Source: Pirellulaceae bacterium (GTDB lineage Bacteria; Planctomycetota; Planctomycetia; Pirellulales; Pirellulaceae). Taken from it: 32,886 bases of DNA. Numbering within the stretch: position 1 is the stretch's first letter; every line of letters starts with the position of its first letter. A model generated the notes under the pieces. It had not been told where the DNA came from and ran no database searches. It worked only from the letters and a program-made list of their open reading frames with translations. The stretch is from positions 1-32,886 of the forward strand of contig JALSIV010000027.1 in the NCBI GenBank assembly GCA_026989685.1, read 5' to 3'. Shown here one piece after another: positions 23,908 through 32,886 of the stretch. The translations under genes were made by a program, and so were the position numbers.

Positions 23908-26607
23908 ATGGAGCTCAGTCGGATTCACCTGGTTTCGAGTCTGCTGCGCAGGGGGCTCCGCTGTTGCCGGGCGCTGCCGGGTGCCGCTCTGCTCGCGATG
24001 GTGGCCGCGACGGTCACGGCGACTGAGCCACCTCAGATGTCTCCCGAGGCTCGTTTCGCAATCGAGGTGTGGCCGCTTTTCCAGCAACGCTGTTTGCCTT
24101 GCCACGGCGAGAAACCGGACGAAATCGAAGGCGACTTGGATATGCGGTCGCGGGAGGGGTTGCTGCGAGGCGGTGGCAGCGGGCAGCCGGCCGTCGTTCC
24201 CGGTGACCCGAGCCAGAGCCCGCTTTACATGGCGATCACCCGTCGGCACGAGAACCAGTGGTCGCCGATGCCGCCGAAAGAGAATGACCGACTGAGCCCC
24301 CGGCAGTGCCAATCGATCCGGCAGTGGATCTCCCAAGGGGCGCCTTGGCCGGACAAAGCGCGCAGGGAATGGCTGCGGAAGGAGCACCAACGGTCGTCCG
24401 CCGAGGAAGGCGTCGTGGTTCGCACGACGGGCGGGCTCACTCGTCAGTGGTCGCAGCGACGGTACGATCGCAAAGACGTATGGGCTTACCAGCCGATCCG
24501 CCGCAGTGTTCCACCCAAAGGAGCCCGTCACCCGATCGACGCGTTCTTGAATGCTCGGATGCCGCGGGGCCTCGAGCCGGCACCGGCCGCCGATCGCGCG
24601 ACGTGGATTCGGCGCGCCACTTTCGATCTGACGGGCCTGCCACCGACGCCAGAGGAAGTCCGGGCGTTCGTGGAGGATGGCGATCCGGATGCCTATCGTC
24701 GCGTCATCCGCCGGTTGCTCGATTCGCCTCACTACGGAGAGCAATGGGGACGTCATTGGCTGGACGTGGTCCGCTACGCCGATAGTTCGGGCTATGCCAA
24801 CGATTTCGAACGTCCCAACGCATGGCGCTACCGCGACTACGTGATTCGCTCGTTCAACCAAGATAAACCGTACGACCAGTTTGTCAGGGAACAGATCGCC
24901 GGAGATGAGATCGATCCCGATAACCCGGAGATGCTGATTGCGGTGGGGTTCTTGAGGATGGGACCGTGGGAGCAGACGGGCATGTCGGTTTCGAAAGTCA
25001 CGCGGCAGATGTTCCTCGACGATGTCACGGCCGCCGTCGGCCAGGTATTCATGGCGCATCCGCTGCAATGTGCCCGCTGTCACGACCACAAGTTCGATCC
25101 CGTGCCGACTCGAGACTACTACTCGATCCAAGCAGTCTTCGCGACGACGCAATTCGCCGAGAGGGACGTGCCGTTCCTTTCTCGGGAGAACACGGCTGCA
25201 TTCGCTTGGCACCGGAAGTACCACGAACTGCGCAAGGAGGCCAATCGCGAGCTGCTCAAGAGCATCCCCAAGAAGCGAGTGACTCCCAACGATTTCGGGC
25301 GCGAACGGATCGCGCGCAAATGGAAGACGTTGTTCGATTGGGGAGACGACCGGTACCGACCGATTGCGTTGAGCGTTTACAGTGGCAAAACCCGCTACTT
25401 CAAGAACGTCAATCACCGCCTCACCATGCCTCGGGATCCGACGGCCGAGGGTGTGTTGGAACAGACCGCGATTCTGCGGTCGGGCGATTTGTTCTCGCCG
25501 GTGGAGTCGGTGCGGCCGGGAGTGTTGAGCGCCACCGGGATTCCGGCCGATCTGCCGACAACCATTCGCGGTCGGCGGACCGCGTTCGCTCGCTGGCTGA
25601 CCCGCCCCGATCATCCCTTGACCGCGCGGGTAATCGTCAATCGAGTCTGGCAGTACCATTTCGGCCGAGGGATCGCCGGCAATCCGAATAACTTCGGCGC
25701 GACGGGCAAGAAGCCCACGCATCCGGAATTGCTGGATTGGCTGGCCTCCGAGTTCATGGCTCACGGCTGGTCGATCAAGTACCTGCATGAGTTGATCATG
25801 ACGTCGGACGCCTATCGCCGCAGCAGCACACACCCCGCCCCGCGCCGTTTGAAAAAGCTCGATCCTCTGGGCGACAGCTATGCCGTTTTTCGCCCGCGCC
25901 GCCTTGCCGCCGAGGAGATCCGTGATGCCATGCTGGCGGTTTCGGGAGAACTCAATCGCGAAATGGGAGGCTTGCCGGTCCGTCCCGATATGAATCTGGA
26001 AGCCGCGCTGCAGCCCCGGATGATCATGGGGACCTTTGCTCCTAGTTACGTGCCCGATCCGTCGCCGCAACAGCGAAATCGCCGTTCCATCTATGCGCTG
26101 AAGCTGCGAGGCCAGCGAGATCCGTTTTTTACGGTGTTCAACCAGCCGTCACTCGATGAGTCGTGTGAGCGGCGGGATAGTTCCAATGTGGCGCCTCAAG
26201 CGCTCACGCTGCTCAACAGTCATGAGTCGGCCGATCGGGCTTTGGCCTTCGCCTCGCGCGTACTCCGTGAAACCGACGACGATCACGCGGCGATTGTGCG
26301 AGCCTTCGAGCTGGCGTTCGGCCGATCTCCCGATCCGGAGGAAATCGCGGCGGTTCGCCGAAGGTGGAGGGAAGCGCTGCTCGAACAGCAGTCGAGAAAG
26401 CCGGTGGCTCGCGAGTATCCGACGGAGATTACCCGGCGGGCAGTCGAAGAGAATACGGGCGAGCCGTTTACCTTCACCGAGACGTTGTTCGAGTACCGCG
26501 ACTATGTTCCCGATCTGGAAGGGCACCAGGTCGAGGCGCGCGTGCGGGCCTTTGCCGACGTCTGTCTGGTGTTGCTCAACGCCAATGAGTTCGTCTACGT
26601 CTATTGA
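23908..26607 (+). CDS. Planctomycete cytochrome c protein (PSCyt1-DUF1549-DUF1553)
   Basis: An 899-residue exported protein. A signal-peptide-like N-terminus (hydrophobic about 24-38) is followed by a PSCyt1 cytochrome domain with CLPCHG (Cys62, Cys65, His66). Next is the DUF1549 (PSCyt2) block: RRATFDLTGLPPTPEEV, LLDSPHYGEQWGRHWLDVVRYADS, with a further haem-type site CARCHDHKFDPVP. Then comes the DUF1553 (PSD1) block: LTRPDHPLTARVIVNRVWQ, HFGRGIAGNPNNFG, HPELLDWLASEF. This is one of the most duplicated protein types in planctomycetes, almost always paired with a DUF1501 gene, as here. A redox role linked to substrate breakdown in the periplasm is often suggested but unproven. The start ATG 23908 lies downstream of the promoter; no clear ribosome binding site. 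Confidence 0.9.
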   Translation: MELSRIHLVSSLLRRGLRCCRALPGAALLAMVAATVTATEPPQMSPEARFAIEVWPLFQQRCLPCHGEKPDEIEGDLDMRSREGLLRGGGSGQPAVVPGDPSQSPLYMAITRRHENQWSPMPPKENDRLSPRQCQSIRQWISQGAPWPDKARREWLRKEHQRSSAEEGVVVRTTGGLTRQWSQRRYDRKDVWAYQPIRRSVPPKGARHPIDAFLNARMPRGLEPAPAADRATWIRRATFDLTGLPPTPEEVRAFVEDGDPDAYRRVIRRLLDSPHYGEQWGRHWLDVVRYADSSGYANDFERPNAWRYRDYVIRSFNQDKPYDQFVREQIAGDEIDPDNPEMLIAVGFLRMGPWEQTGMSVSKVTRQMFLDDVTAAVGQVFMAHPLQCARCHDHKFDPVPTRDYYSIQAVFATTQFAERDVPFLSRENTAAFAWHRKYHELRKEANRELLKSIPKKRVTPNDFGRERIARKWKTLFDWGDDRYRPIALSVYSGKTRYFKNVNHRLTMPRDPTAEGVLEQTAILRSGDLFSPVESVRPGVLSATGIPADLPTTIRGRRTAFARWLTRPDHPLTARVIVNRVWQYHFGRGIAGNPNNFGATGKKPTHPELLDWLASEFMAHGWSIKYLHELIMTSDAYRRSSTHPAPRRLKKLDPLGDSYAVFRPRRLAAEEIRDAMLAVSGELNREMGGLPVRPDMNLEAALQPRMIMGTFAPSYVPDPSPQQRNRRSIYALKLRGQRDPFFTVFNQPSLDESCERRDSSNVAPQALTLLNSHESADRALAFASRVLRETDDDHAAIVRAFELAFGRSPDPEEIAAVRRRWREALLEQQSRKPVAREYPTEITRRAVEENTGEPFTFTETLFEYRDYVPDLEGHQVEARVRAFADVCLVLLNANEFVYVY

Positions 26608-26620
26608 GCGAGTCGCCATC

Positions 26621-27994
26621 ATGGACCGTCGCGAGTTCCTGTATTCTCTGCGAGGCGGACTGGGCAGCGTGGCCTTGACGTCGCTGTTGGCCCGCGAGTC
26701 GGGCGGAGCCGCGCCCGGCCCCCACTTCGCCGACGCCAAGGCCAAGCACTGCATTTTCCTTTATATGGAAGGGGGACCGTCCCACATCGATACGTTCGAC
26801 CCGAAGCCGGCACTCGACCGTTTGCACCTCAAGGAGTTCGTGCGTTCGGGAGACGAGCAGTCGGCGATGAGTTCGGGGAAACGGTATTACGTCAAGAGTC
26901 CGTTCCGCTTTCGCCGGTGCGGCGAGTCGGGCGCGACGATGAACGTGTTGTGGGAGGAACTGGCGAAAGTGGCCGACGAGATCTGCTTCTTTCGAGGTTT
27001 GCAAGTCGAATCGGTCAACCATCCCACGGCCAACTATCATGTGAACACCGGCAGCAAGTTTGGGGGAGATCCGGCAGTAGGAGCTTGGGTGAACTACGGG
27101 CTGGGAACGGAAAACGAGGATCTGCCCGGATTCGTCGTGCTGCCGGAGATCTCGTATCCTCAAGGCGGCCCCGCCAACTGGTCCAACGGGTTTCTTCCCA
27201 CGCAATTTCAAGGGACGGCGCTCCGCCCGCAGGGATCGCCGCTGCTGGACATTCGTCCGCCGGAGGGTGTTACACGCCGGCAGCAGCGCCGCAATCTGGA
27301 TTTGCTCAAGATGCTCAACCAGCGGCACGCCGAACGCCATCCGCAGCACGAAGAGCTGCTCGGACGACTGCAGAACTACGAGTTGGCGTTCCGCATGCAG
27401 ATGCAGGTTCCCCAGATCATCGACTTGTCGAAGGAGACCCGTAAAACGCTCGAGTTGTACGGGATCGGCCGCCAGGTGACGGACAATCTGGGACGCCGGT
27501 GCCTGTTGGCACGCAAGCTGGTCGAGCAGGGCGTGCGGTTTGTGCAGGTCTACGCCAGTACGTGGGACAGCCACGATTACATCGAGCGGGCTCACGGGGC
27601 ACTGATCCGTTCCGTCGATCGCCCCATTGCCGGATTGCTCCAGGATCTGAAACAGCGGGGGCTGTTGGAGGAGACACTGGTGGTGTGGATGGGAGAATTC
27701 GGGCGATCGCCCGACAACGGCGTGCGGGGCGGAATCAAGTATGGTCGCGACCACAATCCCAAGGCGATGACGGTCTGGCTGGCAGGCGGCGGCGTGCGAG
27801 CGGGCGAGACGGTGGGGGCCACGGATGAGATCGGGGACCGGGCGGTGATGGAAGTCCATCCTTTGCGAGACTTCCACGTCACGCTGTTGCGCTTGCTGGG
27901 ACTCGATGACAACAAACTGACATACTACCACGCCGGTCGGTTCAAGCAGTTGAGTCAATTCGGCGGTAAAGTGATCGAGCCGCTACTGGCATGA
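26621..27994 (+). CDS. DUF1501 exported protein
   Basis: A 457-residue member of DUF1501, an alkaline-phosphatase/sulfatase-fold family that partners the DUF1549/DUF1553 cytochromes. It has a Tat-like start (DRREFL, then a hydrophobic stretch to about residue 25), the metal-site region FLYMEGGPSHIDTFDPKP (about 47-64), the central VNHPTANYHVNTGS, and the C-terminal blocks VVWMGEFGRSP, GRDHNP and VWLAGGGVRAG that are diagnostic of the family. The enzymatic activity is unknown. The ATG is 13 bases after the stop of the cytochrome gene, so the two form an operon. It ends 25 bases from the convergent glycosidase gene. Confidence 0.92.
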   Translation: MDRREFLYSLRGGLGSVALTSLLARESGGAAPGPHFADAKAKHCIFLYMEGGPSHIDTFDPKPALDRLHLKEFVRSGDEQSAMSSGKRYYVKSPFRFRRCGESGATMNVLWEELAKVADEICFFRGLQVESVNHPTANYHVNTGSKFGGDPAVGAWVNYGLGTENEDLPGFVVLPEISYPQGGPANWSNGFLPTQFQGTALRPQGSPLLDIRPPEGVTRRQQRRNLDLLKMLNQRHAERHPQHEELLGRLQNYELAFRMQMQVPQIIDLSKETRKTLELYGIGRQVTDNLGRRCLLARKLVEQGVRFVQVYASTWDSHDYIERAHGALIRSVDRPIAGLLQDLKQRGLLEETLVVWMGEFGRSPDNGVRGGIKYGRDHNPKAMTVWLAGGGVRAGETVGATDEIGDRAVMEVHPLRDFHVTLLRLLGLDDNKLTYYHAGRFKQLSQFGGKVIEPLLA

Positions 27995-28019
27995 GCGGGA
28001 CCGCTGCCGACGCGATCGA

Positions 28020-31000
28020 TTAGAACGGATTCCAGCGCTTCGGCCACTTCGGCTTGAGGCGGTCGAGGATCGAACGGGGTTCCTGCGAAGGTGTCTGCGG
28101 CGCTTGGCGTTGCGGTGCCGGCGCCGATGGTCGCGCCGGTTCGCGGGCGATCCGAGCAGGCAGCGGTTCCAGATGCGCAAACAACAGTTGCGGCCAGTAA
28201 CTTTGCAGGAATGCATAGCAGGCCGGCCATTTTCCCTGAGCCGCCAAGGATTCATGGACGGCGATGCGCAGCATCAGCTCCTGGCGTTCCTTGACCAGAA
28301 AATAGACGTCGTAAATCCTCACGTCGTCGATCCAGACTTCTCCTTCTCCCATCAGGTCGAACCCGACACGGAAGTCCTGCCAGCCGCCTACCGGCAGATC
28401 GGTGATGGGCAACAGGAACGGCTGCGAGCCCCAGTCGTTGTCGATCTTGGGAACCCGCGCATCTCCTGCTCCGACCCGTGCCGAGCGGTAATACGGCAGC
28501 CCATTGCGGCGGCCGTCAATGGCGATACGAAGGGGGGGCTGCTTGGTCGGGTCGGATGTGCGCAGCCTCGCCACCACGAAGATGCGGCCGGTGGTGGGGG
28601 CGGGGAGACGTGTCGAACGGACCCAGGCGATGTTGCCCGAACTTTTCAGGTGGAGTGACCGCTTGCCATCGAAGCTGACCGAATCGTCGGTGCGGATGTT
28701 CAGTCCCGGACCACGAGCCACGATCCAGCCCGGAATCTCGGAACCGTCCTGCTCGAAGCTGGAGTTCCGCAGCGTTGCCATCGGTGCGGGTGTGCGCAAC
28801 GTATTGGCTTGCGCCCGCAATGTGCGGACCGCCTCGGCGATACGCTCGCCCCAGACTTCGGTGTTCGTTGTCTTCCACGAGACGACGCGCACGGAACTAG
28901 AGTCGAGGCGAAAGGCCGCCAGGTCGAATGGTTCGAGCCGTACCTGCCACACCGGTTCGCCCGACAGGGTCGAGGGTGACGGCGCCGGATGGGGGCCCAA
29001 CGATTGGACTTGTACCGCCGGATCGTATTGCAGTTGAACCGTTACGGTGACGCTCCAGGGAGCCGCATTTGCCAGATAGACATGAGTTTCATCCTCGCCA
29101 CGAGCCATTCGCAGGACGATGGACGAGCGTGTGGCACCCTCGCGGGCGCCCGGGATCGTCTGGAACGGCTTGGTAGGCAACTGCCGCCATACTCGCCATA
29201 GTCGCCGGAGTCGGCCTTCTCCACCCAACGCCAATTGCCAACCGCCATCGAGCAACAAGTGAAGGTCCTGCTCGACGATGGCACTGACGAACCGGGCTCG
29301 AGCGAACTCTTCCGGAGGCGCCAAGTGACTAAAGACCGTCAGTTGCGTCCGCTCGCTACCAAAGGGGCTTTGGCGGTCGAATGCGGGCAGTGCCTGCCAA
29401 ATCGGCTCGTGAAACAGCAGCAAGCCAGGAGACTTGTAGCCGCCGAACAGGGCGTGCCACTCGGGCGTCTGCTGCTGATACGAGATAGCGAATCGGGCCG
29501 GCGAGAAGGGCGGCGCCAACCGTCGCGGCTCCAGCAGGACAATCCGATCTTCATTGCGATAACGCTCGGGCTCGAGGCCGAACCGCAACAGATGCGAGCG
29601 AAAATCGGTGGGGCGCAGCAGATCGGGACGCAGAGCTTCCTTGATGGCGTCTTCGGCGAACAGATCGGCGGTCAGCACGAGTAGCCGTGCCGAGCGGTGA
29701 TTCCGAGAGATGACGCGTTGCAAGCGACGTTGCAGTACCAACAGCTCGCGGGATCGCCACTGCAGCCAGTCCAGTTCGGACGGGTGCTCCTCGGGATGAG
29801 CGGCATCCCTCTCGCCGGTGAAGGCCGAGCGAAACCGCTGCCAAGTGACAGGATCGCGTCCCCAGGCCGGTCCCGGGAAGAGCCCCACGCCTTGTCCCCC
29901 GGTCAGCCAGGCCACCCCACCGAACGACTCGTGGCGGTCATACCGTTCGGCGATTTCGCGGAACACATGTACGATCGCCGTTTGCACGCGCTTGTCCAGC
30001 GGGTTGTACGGCGGCATCCGACTCTTCCAATCCCCCTCGAATCCGTGCCATTCTCCACGACCGTCCGACAAGACGATGCCGGTCGATGGTTCTTGACGCC
30101 GCAGTTGTTCGATCTCGGGAAGGGCTCCCGAAAGTTCGATCGCCGGAATCAGCGTCAGCGATTCTCGCGCGAACAACCGCATGAGGAGTTCCACGACGTC
30201 CTTGCGGATCGGATCCTGGCCGTCGGTGAAGTAGACGCCGGTGTCGTACTTCGGCGTTGCCCCGAGGTAGCGACTGGGATAGACGGCGCTTCCCTCGGAC
30301 GCCACACAGAGGACGGCACCGTTGTAACCGACATGCTTCATGTATTGCACCAGCCGGGTTCCCGCCTCGTAAAACGTCTGCCAGTCGTCGAGCGAACGGC
30401 CGGTGGCGGGATCGAGTCGCTGCGTGGCGGAAAAGGTCGCCGGCCAGAACGGTTTGTGGAAGTAGACTGCGGCCAGCCGTTCGTTCTTGGCCGCCACGTT
30501 TCCAGGAGCCGGAGGAAGGTTCTGCGGACCGGCCAGCACGCGGATCTGGCCGAATCGGGCAACACGCCGAGGATCGTGATTGATCAGCACGACCAGCGGT
30601 GTTTTCGACTTGGGCCAAAACAACATGCGATGGACACCACGGGGCCGCTTGCCGAGCGTGGCCGACCAGGGAACCTGCACGCCACTATCGAGCCCCACAT
30701 CCATCACTCGCCCCGCGGCATCGGGTTCCACGATGCGGATCCCCAGACTTTGAGGAAGGTCCTGGGGAAACTCGATCTCCAGCAGGTGAGGGCGAGCCAC
30801 CTCGTCGACCGGCAAGGGAATGGCTTGCCATCCGCCGGGAGCCAATTCGGTCCAGGTCGTCCCTCCGGAATCGCGAACGACCGCCTTGTCGTTTCCCAGC
30901 GGTTGACGAGCGAACGACGGCATCAGCCACGGAACCGTGGGGATCTGAGCCAGCCAGTCGGTCCAGTTGGTTCGAGTCGGATGCCAGGTTTCGACGGGTC

Positions 31001-31979
31001 GCCAGATTTCACCGGCGCTGGGTTCCTCCCCGGTTTTGTCGGAGGAACCTGCGGCCGAGGGACTCTGCTTGGCCAGCACCACGAACTGGACGCGTCGTCG
31101 AGCCAGCGGTTTGCTGCCCACGATCGTATCGCGCAGTCTCGCTCGCTTGAGTTGGATATCGAGTTCATAAACACCTTCCGAGGCCGGCAACGGAATCTGG
31201 AACGGTTCGAGCTCGGATGCCGTTCCCGTTTCATCCAGTTTCACCGGTCGCGTGTCGCTCCAAAGCTCGTCCTCGGACCTGGCGCTGTGCAGGGTGACGA
31301 CCAATTGAAGCGGCACCCCGGTGCCCGAGAGGATCCCCGAAGGTTCGATTGGCAGGTTCCACGTTTCACCGGTGTCGAAAATCAGGTGCTCTCGGTCCAA
31401 CTTCAGACGCAGCGTGTCACCGGGAGCTCGGCGAATGAGGATTCGATTGCCCGTCTCGTCGAGTTGTTCCGAGTGATACCCGGCGAGAACGTCGGCCAGC
31501 CGAAGCTCAATGGTTCGCACGTGGTTCGGCTGATGATCGGATCGCAGTGTGACCCGCAGAGTACTGGATGCACCGGCCGAAACGGAAAACTCCACTCCGT
31601 CGTAGGACCGCGGCGACGCCGGATCGATGGTGATCCGGTCCGGCTGATCCGGCAGTTGCACGATGGCGGCGGCTTCGTCCGAATGGAGTCCCAGGCGTTG
31701 TAGCCGCGAGACGCTTCCCGAAACCAATTCGATCGCCCCTTGCCATCGGCGGGCCTGACCGCCCCCCCAGGCGACGTGCAGACGCAACTGCAGCGTCGAA
31801 TCGCCCATGGCATCGGCGGTTTGGGCGGCAGCCGCCGGGGTGAACCAGCAAAGCAGCATCAGGGAGAGAATCACCGGGCAAGTGGAGACGCACCGGTGAC
31901 CGAGTCGCCGTCGAACTGCGCGAGGCGATGGGTGAGCGGGTGTTGTCGGTCGCGGACCTCCTTGTCCGGGGACCTTCAT
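28020..31979 (-). CDS. Large secreted GH10-like (GHL10/COG1649-type) glycosidase, 1319 aa
   Basis: A very long exported protein. A signal peptide (hydrophobic about 35-52, ending AAAAQ) is followed by beta-rich, lectin-like N-terminal regions (about 60-490). A region of about 400 residues from near 500 then looks like a TIM barrel of the family-10-like glycosyl hydrolases: AAVYFHKPFW, KHVGYNGAVLCV, a barrel strand LIPAIELSG, and GVAWLTGGQGVGLFPG. The C-terminal part has a jelly-roll carbohydrate-binding module look (NSSFEQDGSEIPGW, GKRSLHLKS, GEVWIDDVRIYD; about 1085-1240), and the tail is Pro/Arg-rich. Catalytic acids cannot be assigned with confidence. Polysaccharide binding or cleavage at the cell surface is the inference. 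The ATG chosen has no good ribosome site. Confidence 0.6.
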   Translation of the reverse strand: MKVPGQGGPRPTTPAHPSPRAVRRRLGHRCVSTCPVILSLMLLCWFTPAAAAQTADAMGDSTLQLRLHVAWGGGQARRWQGAIELVSGSVSRLQRLGLHSDEAAAIVQLPDQPDRITIDPASPRSYDGVEFSVSAGASSTLRVTLRSDHQPNHVRTIELRLADVLAGYHSEQLDETGNRILIRRAPGDTLRLKLDREHLIFDTGETWNLPIEPSGILSGTGVPLQLVVTLHSARSEDELWSDTRPVKLDETGTASELEPFQIPLPASEGVYELDIQLKRARLRDTIVGSKPLARRRVQFVVLAKQSPSAAGSSDKTGEEPSAGEIWRPVETWHPTRTNWTDWLAQIPTVPWLMPSFARQPLGNDKAVVRDSGGTTWTELAPGGWQAIPLPVDEVARPHLLEIEFPQDLPQSLGIRIVEPDAAGRVMDVGLDSGVQVPWSATLGKRPRGVHRMLFWPKSKTPLVVLINHDPRRVARFGQIRVLAGPQNLPPAPGNVAAKNERLAAVYFHKPFWPATFSATQRLDPATGRSLDDWQTFYEAGTRLVQYMKHVGYNGAVLCVASEGSAVYPSRYLGATPKYDTGVYFTDGQDPIRKDVVELLMRLFARESLTLIPAIELSGALPEIEQLRRQEPSTGIVLSDGRGEWHGFEGDWKSRMPPYNPLDKRVQTAIVHVFREIAERYDRHESFGGVAWLTGGQGVGLFPGPAWGRDPVTWQRFRSAFTGERDAAHPEEHPSELDWLQWRSRELLVLQRRLQRVISRNHRSARLLVLTADLFAEDAIKEALRPDLLRPTDFRSHLLRFGLEPERYRNEDRIVLLEPRRLAPPFSPARFAISYQQQTPEWHALFGGYKSPGLLLFHEPIWQALPAFDRQSPFGSERTQLTVFSHLAPPEEFARARFVSAIVEQDLHLLLDGGWQLALGGEGRLRRLWRVWRQLPTKPFQTIPGAREGATRSSIVLRMARGEDETHVYLANAAPWSVTVTVQLQYDPAVQVQSLGPHPAPSPSTLSGEPVWQVRLEPFDLAAFRLDSSSVRVVSWKTTNTEVWGERIAEAVRTLRAQANTLRTPAPMATLRNSSFEQDGSEIPGWIVARGPGLNIRTDDSVSFDGKRSLHLKSSGNIAWVRSTRLPAPTTGRIFVVARLRTSDPTKQPPLRIAIDGRRNGLPYYRSARVGAGDARVPKIDNDWGSQPFLLPITDLPVGGWQDFRVGFDLMGEGEVWIDDVRIYDVYFLVKERQELMLRIAVHESLAAQGKWPACYAFLQSYWPQLLFAHLEPLPARIAREPARPSAPAPQRQAPQTPSQEPRSILDRLKPKWPKRWNPF

Positions 31980-32162
31980 GAATCTGCTCTGCAGTAGGGT
32001 GGCAAATAGACGAACCGATCGCGCCTCCGGCGGTCGATCGACTCCAACGGGTCGGGATTATACGATGTGGGGTTGTGGATGAGAATCGAAAGTGGACAAC
32101 GTAGTCAAACTGGGCAGGATCGTCTTTCCCGATAGGGAGCTGGGCCTGCCAGGGAGCCGGAG

Positions 32163-32886
32163 ATGCTTGCGGAAAACCTGATCGTGATCGTGATTGATGG
32201 CTTGCAGACCGGCTATTTGGCACCGTACGGCAATGCCTGGGTACCGACGCCCACCTGGTGCGAATTGGCGAGCCAGTCTCTGCTGCTGGAGTGGAACTAC
32301 GTGGACTCGAGCGACCTGGCATCCACCTACCAGGCGTACTGGAGCGGGCTGCCGGCGATTTCGTCCGGCGGTTGGCGAACGGCGGACCGGTTGATGAGGC
32401 GGCTGGACGAAGCGGGGATCAAGGCGTTTTGCGTGACCGATCGGCGGGAGATCGGCGACTGGGGCATGCGTCACGCCCGATACTCCCTGGTGGAAACGGC
32501 CGACATGGGCGACGTGGGAGCGCGAACCGATTCCTGGGAGGAGACTTCGGCGGCCAGGTGGGCGATGATGGCGGCCGAGATCCCCGCTCGAGCCCCGTCC
32601 CGCTTTTTTACTTGGATCCATTGCGACGCGCTGGCTCGGCAATGGCAGGCGCCCCTTGCCTGGCGCGAGCGGTTTCGGGACGAGGAAGACCCGCCACCCC
32701 CTACCTTTCTCGACCCGCCGCAGGGACGAATCGACAGCGATGCCGACCCCGATGAACTACTCGATTATTCGCACGCCTACGCAGCGGAATTGATGCTATG
32801 TGACGCGTACTTGTCACTCATTCTCGAGGCGATCCAGCAGTCGAAACAGGCGGACAGCACGGCGATCCTGGTGACGGCGCCTCGAG
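32163..32886 (+). CDS. Sulfatase-fold protein lacking the CxPxR motif, 3' partial
   Basis: An open frame of 241 codons runs off the right edge. The start (LIVIVIDGLQTGYLAPYGN..VPTPTWCELA, residues 6-36) is the classic opening of the sulfatase / alkaline-phosphatase superfamily, with Asp12 as a metal ligand. Where a sulfatase would carry its formylglycine motif C/S-x-P-x-R, about residues 50-60, this protein reads SSDLASTYQAYWSG. At the window's end the usual TSDHG metal site reads VTAPR. Loss of both suggests an inactive or altered member. There is no signal peptide, so it is probably cytoplasmic, unlike true planctomycete sulfatases. AGGGAG lies 6 bases before the ATG. It is divergent from the glycosidase gene with 183 bases between. 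Confidence 0.75.
   Translation, partial: MLAENLIVIVIDGLQTGYLAPYGNAWVPTPTWCELASQSLLLEWNYVDSSDLASTYQAYWSGLPAISSGGWRTADRLMRRLDEAGIKAFCVTDRREIGDWGMRHARYSLVETADMGDVGARTDSWEETSAARWAMMAAEIPARAPSRFFTWIHCDALARQWQAPLAWRERFRDEEDPPPPTFLDPPQGRIDSDADPDELLDYSHAYAAELMLCDAYLSLILEAIQQSKQADSTAILVTAPR

Noticed and set aside
23707-26070. A 787-codon minus-strand open frame opposite the DUF1549/DUF1553 gene
   Set aside because: The plus-strand gene carries CXXCH sites and family blocks throughout; the minus frame has no start signal or domain.
29697-31703. A 668-codon plus-strand open frame opposite the glycosidase gene
   Set aside because: Its composition is typical of a shadow frame and the minus strand has a signal peptide and coherent domains. 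I kept the minus-strand gene.

Overview
The window reads as a chromosomal segment of a planctomycete, most likely of the Pirellulales type. The basis is gene content: paired DUF1592/DUF1552 and DUF1549-DUF1553/DUF1501 genes, a DUF1559-family protein, a Trm112-like protein of the longer (about 95 aa) form, high GC, and few clear Shine-Dalgarno sites. I see no plasmid, phage, transposase or CRISPR signature. Most of the segment is ordinary core and lineage-specific chromosome.

Layout, left to right. (1) 1-5.6 kb: the 3' end of a secreted beta-propeller/di-haem cytochrome c protein, converging on a membrane-anchored alpha/beta hydrolase. A divergent run of gamma-glutamyltransferase, CDP-diacylglycerol synthase and the ribosome-rescue hydrolase ArfB follows. 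(2) 5.6-7.4 kb: two tandem copies of an 81-bp repeat, a secreted HExxH metalloprotease on the minus strand, and about 500 bp of non-coding DNA with strong palindromes. (3) 7.4-10.3 kb: an ABC operon that pairs a LolD/MacB-type ATPase and an FtsX/MacB-type permease with a ZnuA-like metal-binding lipoprotein. (4) 10.3-12.5 kb: glutaminyl cyclase (minus, TTG start) divergent from an orphan EboE-like TIM-barrel gene. (5) 12.5-18.9 kb: a gap with short tandem repeats and a good sigma70-type promoter, then an operon of DUF1592-type cytochrome, DUF1552 protein and an 800-aa HEAT-repeat protein. (6) 19.0-23.3 kb: a 32-34-aa predicted membrane peptide (minus), a zinc-ribbon DUF1559-like protein (plus), then a minus-strand set (106-aa basic-tailed protein, Trm112-like, HIT, RsmF-like rRNA methyltransferase) with a third copy of the 81-bp repeat in its leader, and an unusual tRNA-Ser(CGA). 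(7) 23.3-28 kb: a gene-free stretch with hairpins and a promoter, then the DUF1549/DUF1553 cytochrome and DUF1501 operon. (8) 28-32.9 kb: a 1319-aa secreted GH10-like glycosidase on the minus strand and the start of a sulfatase-fold protein that lacks the usual catalytic motif and runs off the window.

How the genes fit together: the secreted c-type cytochrome modules, alkaline-phosphatase-fold proteins (DUF1501/DUF1552), the glycosidase and the sulfatase-like protein match the planctomycete habit of handling complex substrates in the periplasm. The minus-strand RsmF/Trm112-like/HIT set and arfB are translation-related. The most noteworthy items are the 81-bp interspersed repeat, the tRNA-Ser whose connector is too short for a standard cloverleaf (a possible 8/4 fold), the ZnuA-like protein in a MacB-type ABC operon with an altered metal site, the tiny membrane protein gene, and the catalytically degenerate sulfatase-like protein. 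All calls were made by reading the sequence; no database search was run.
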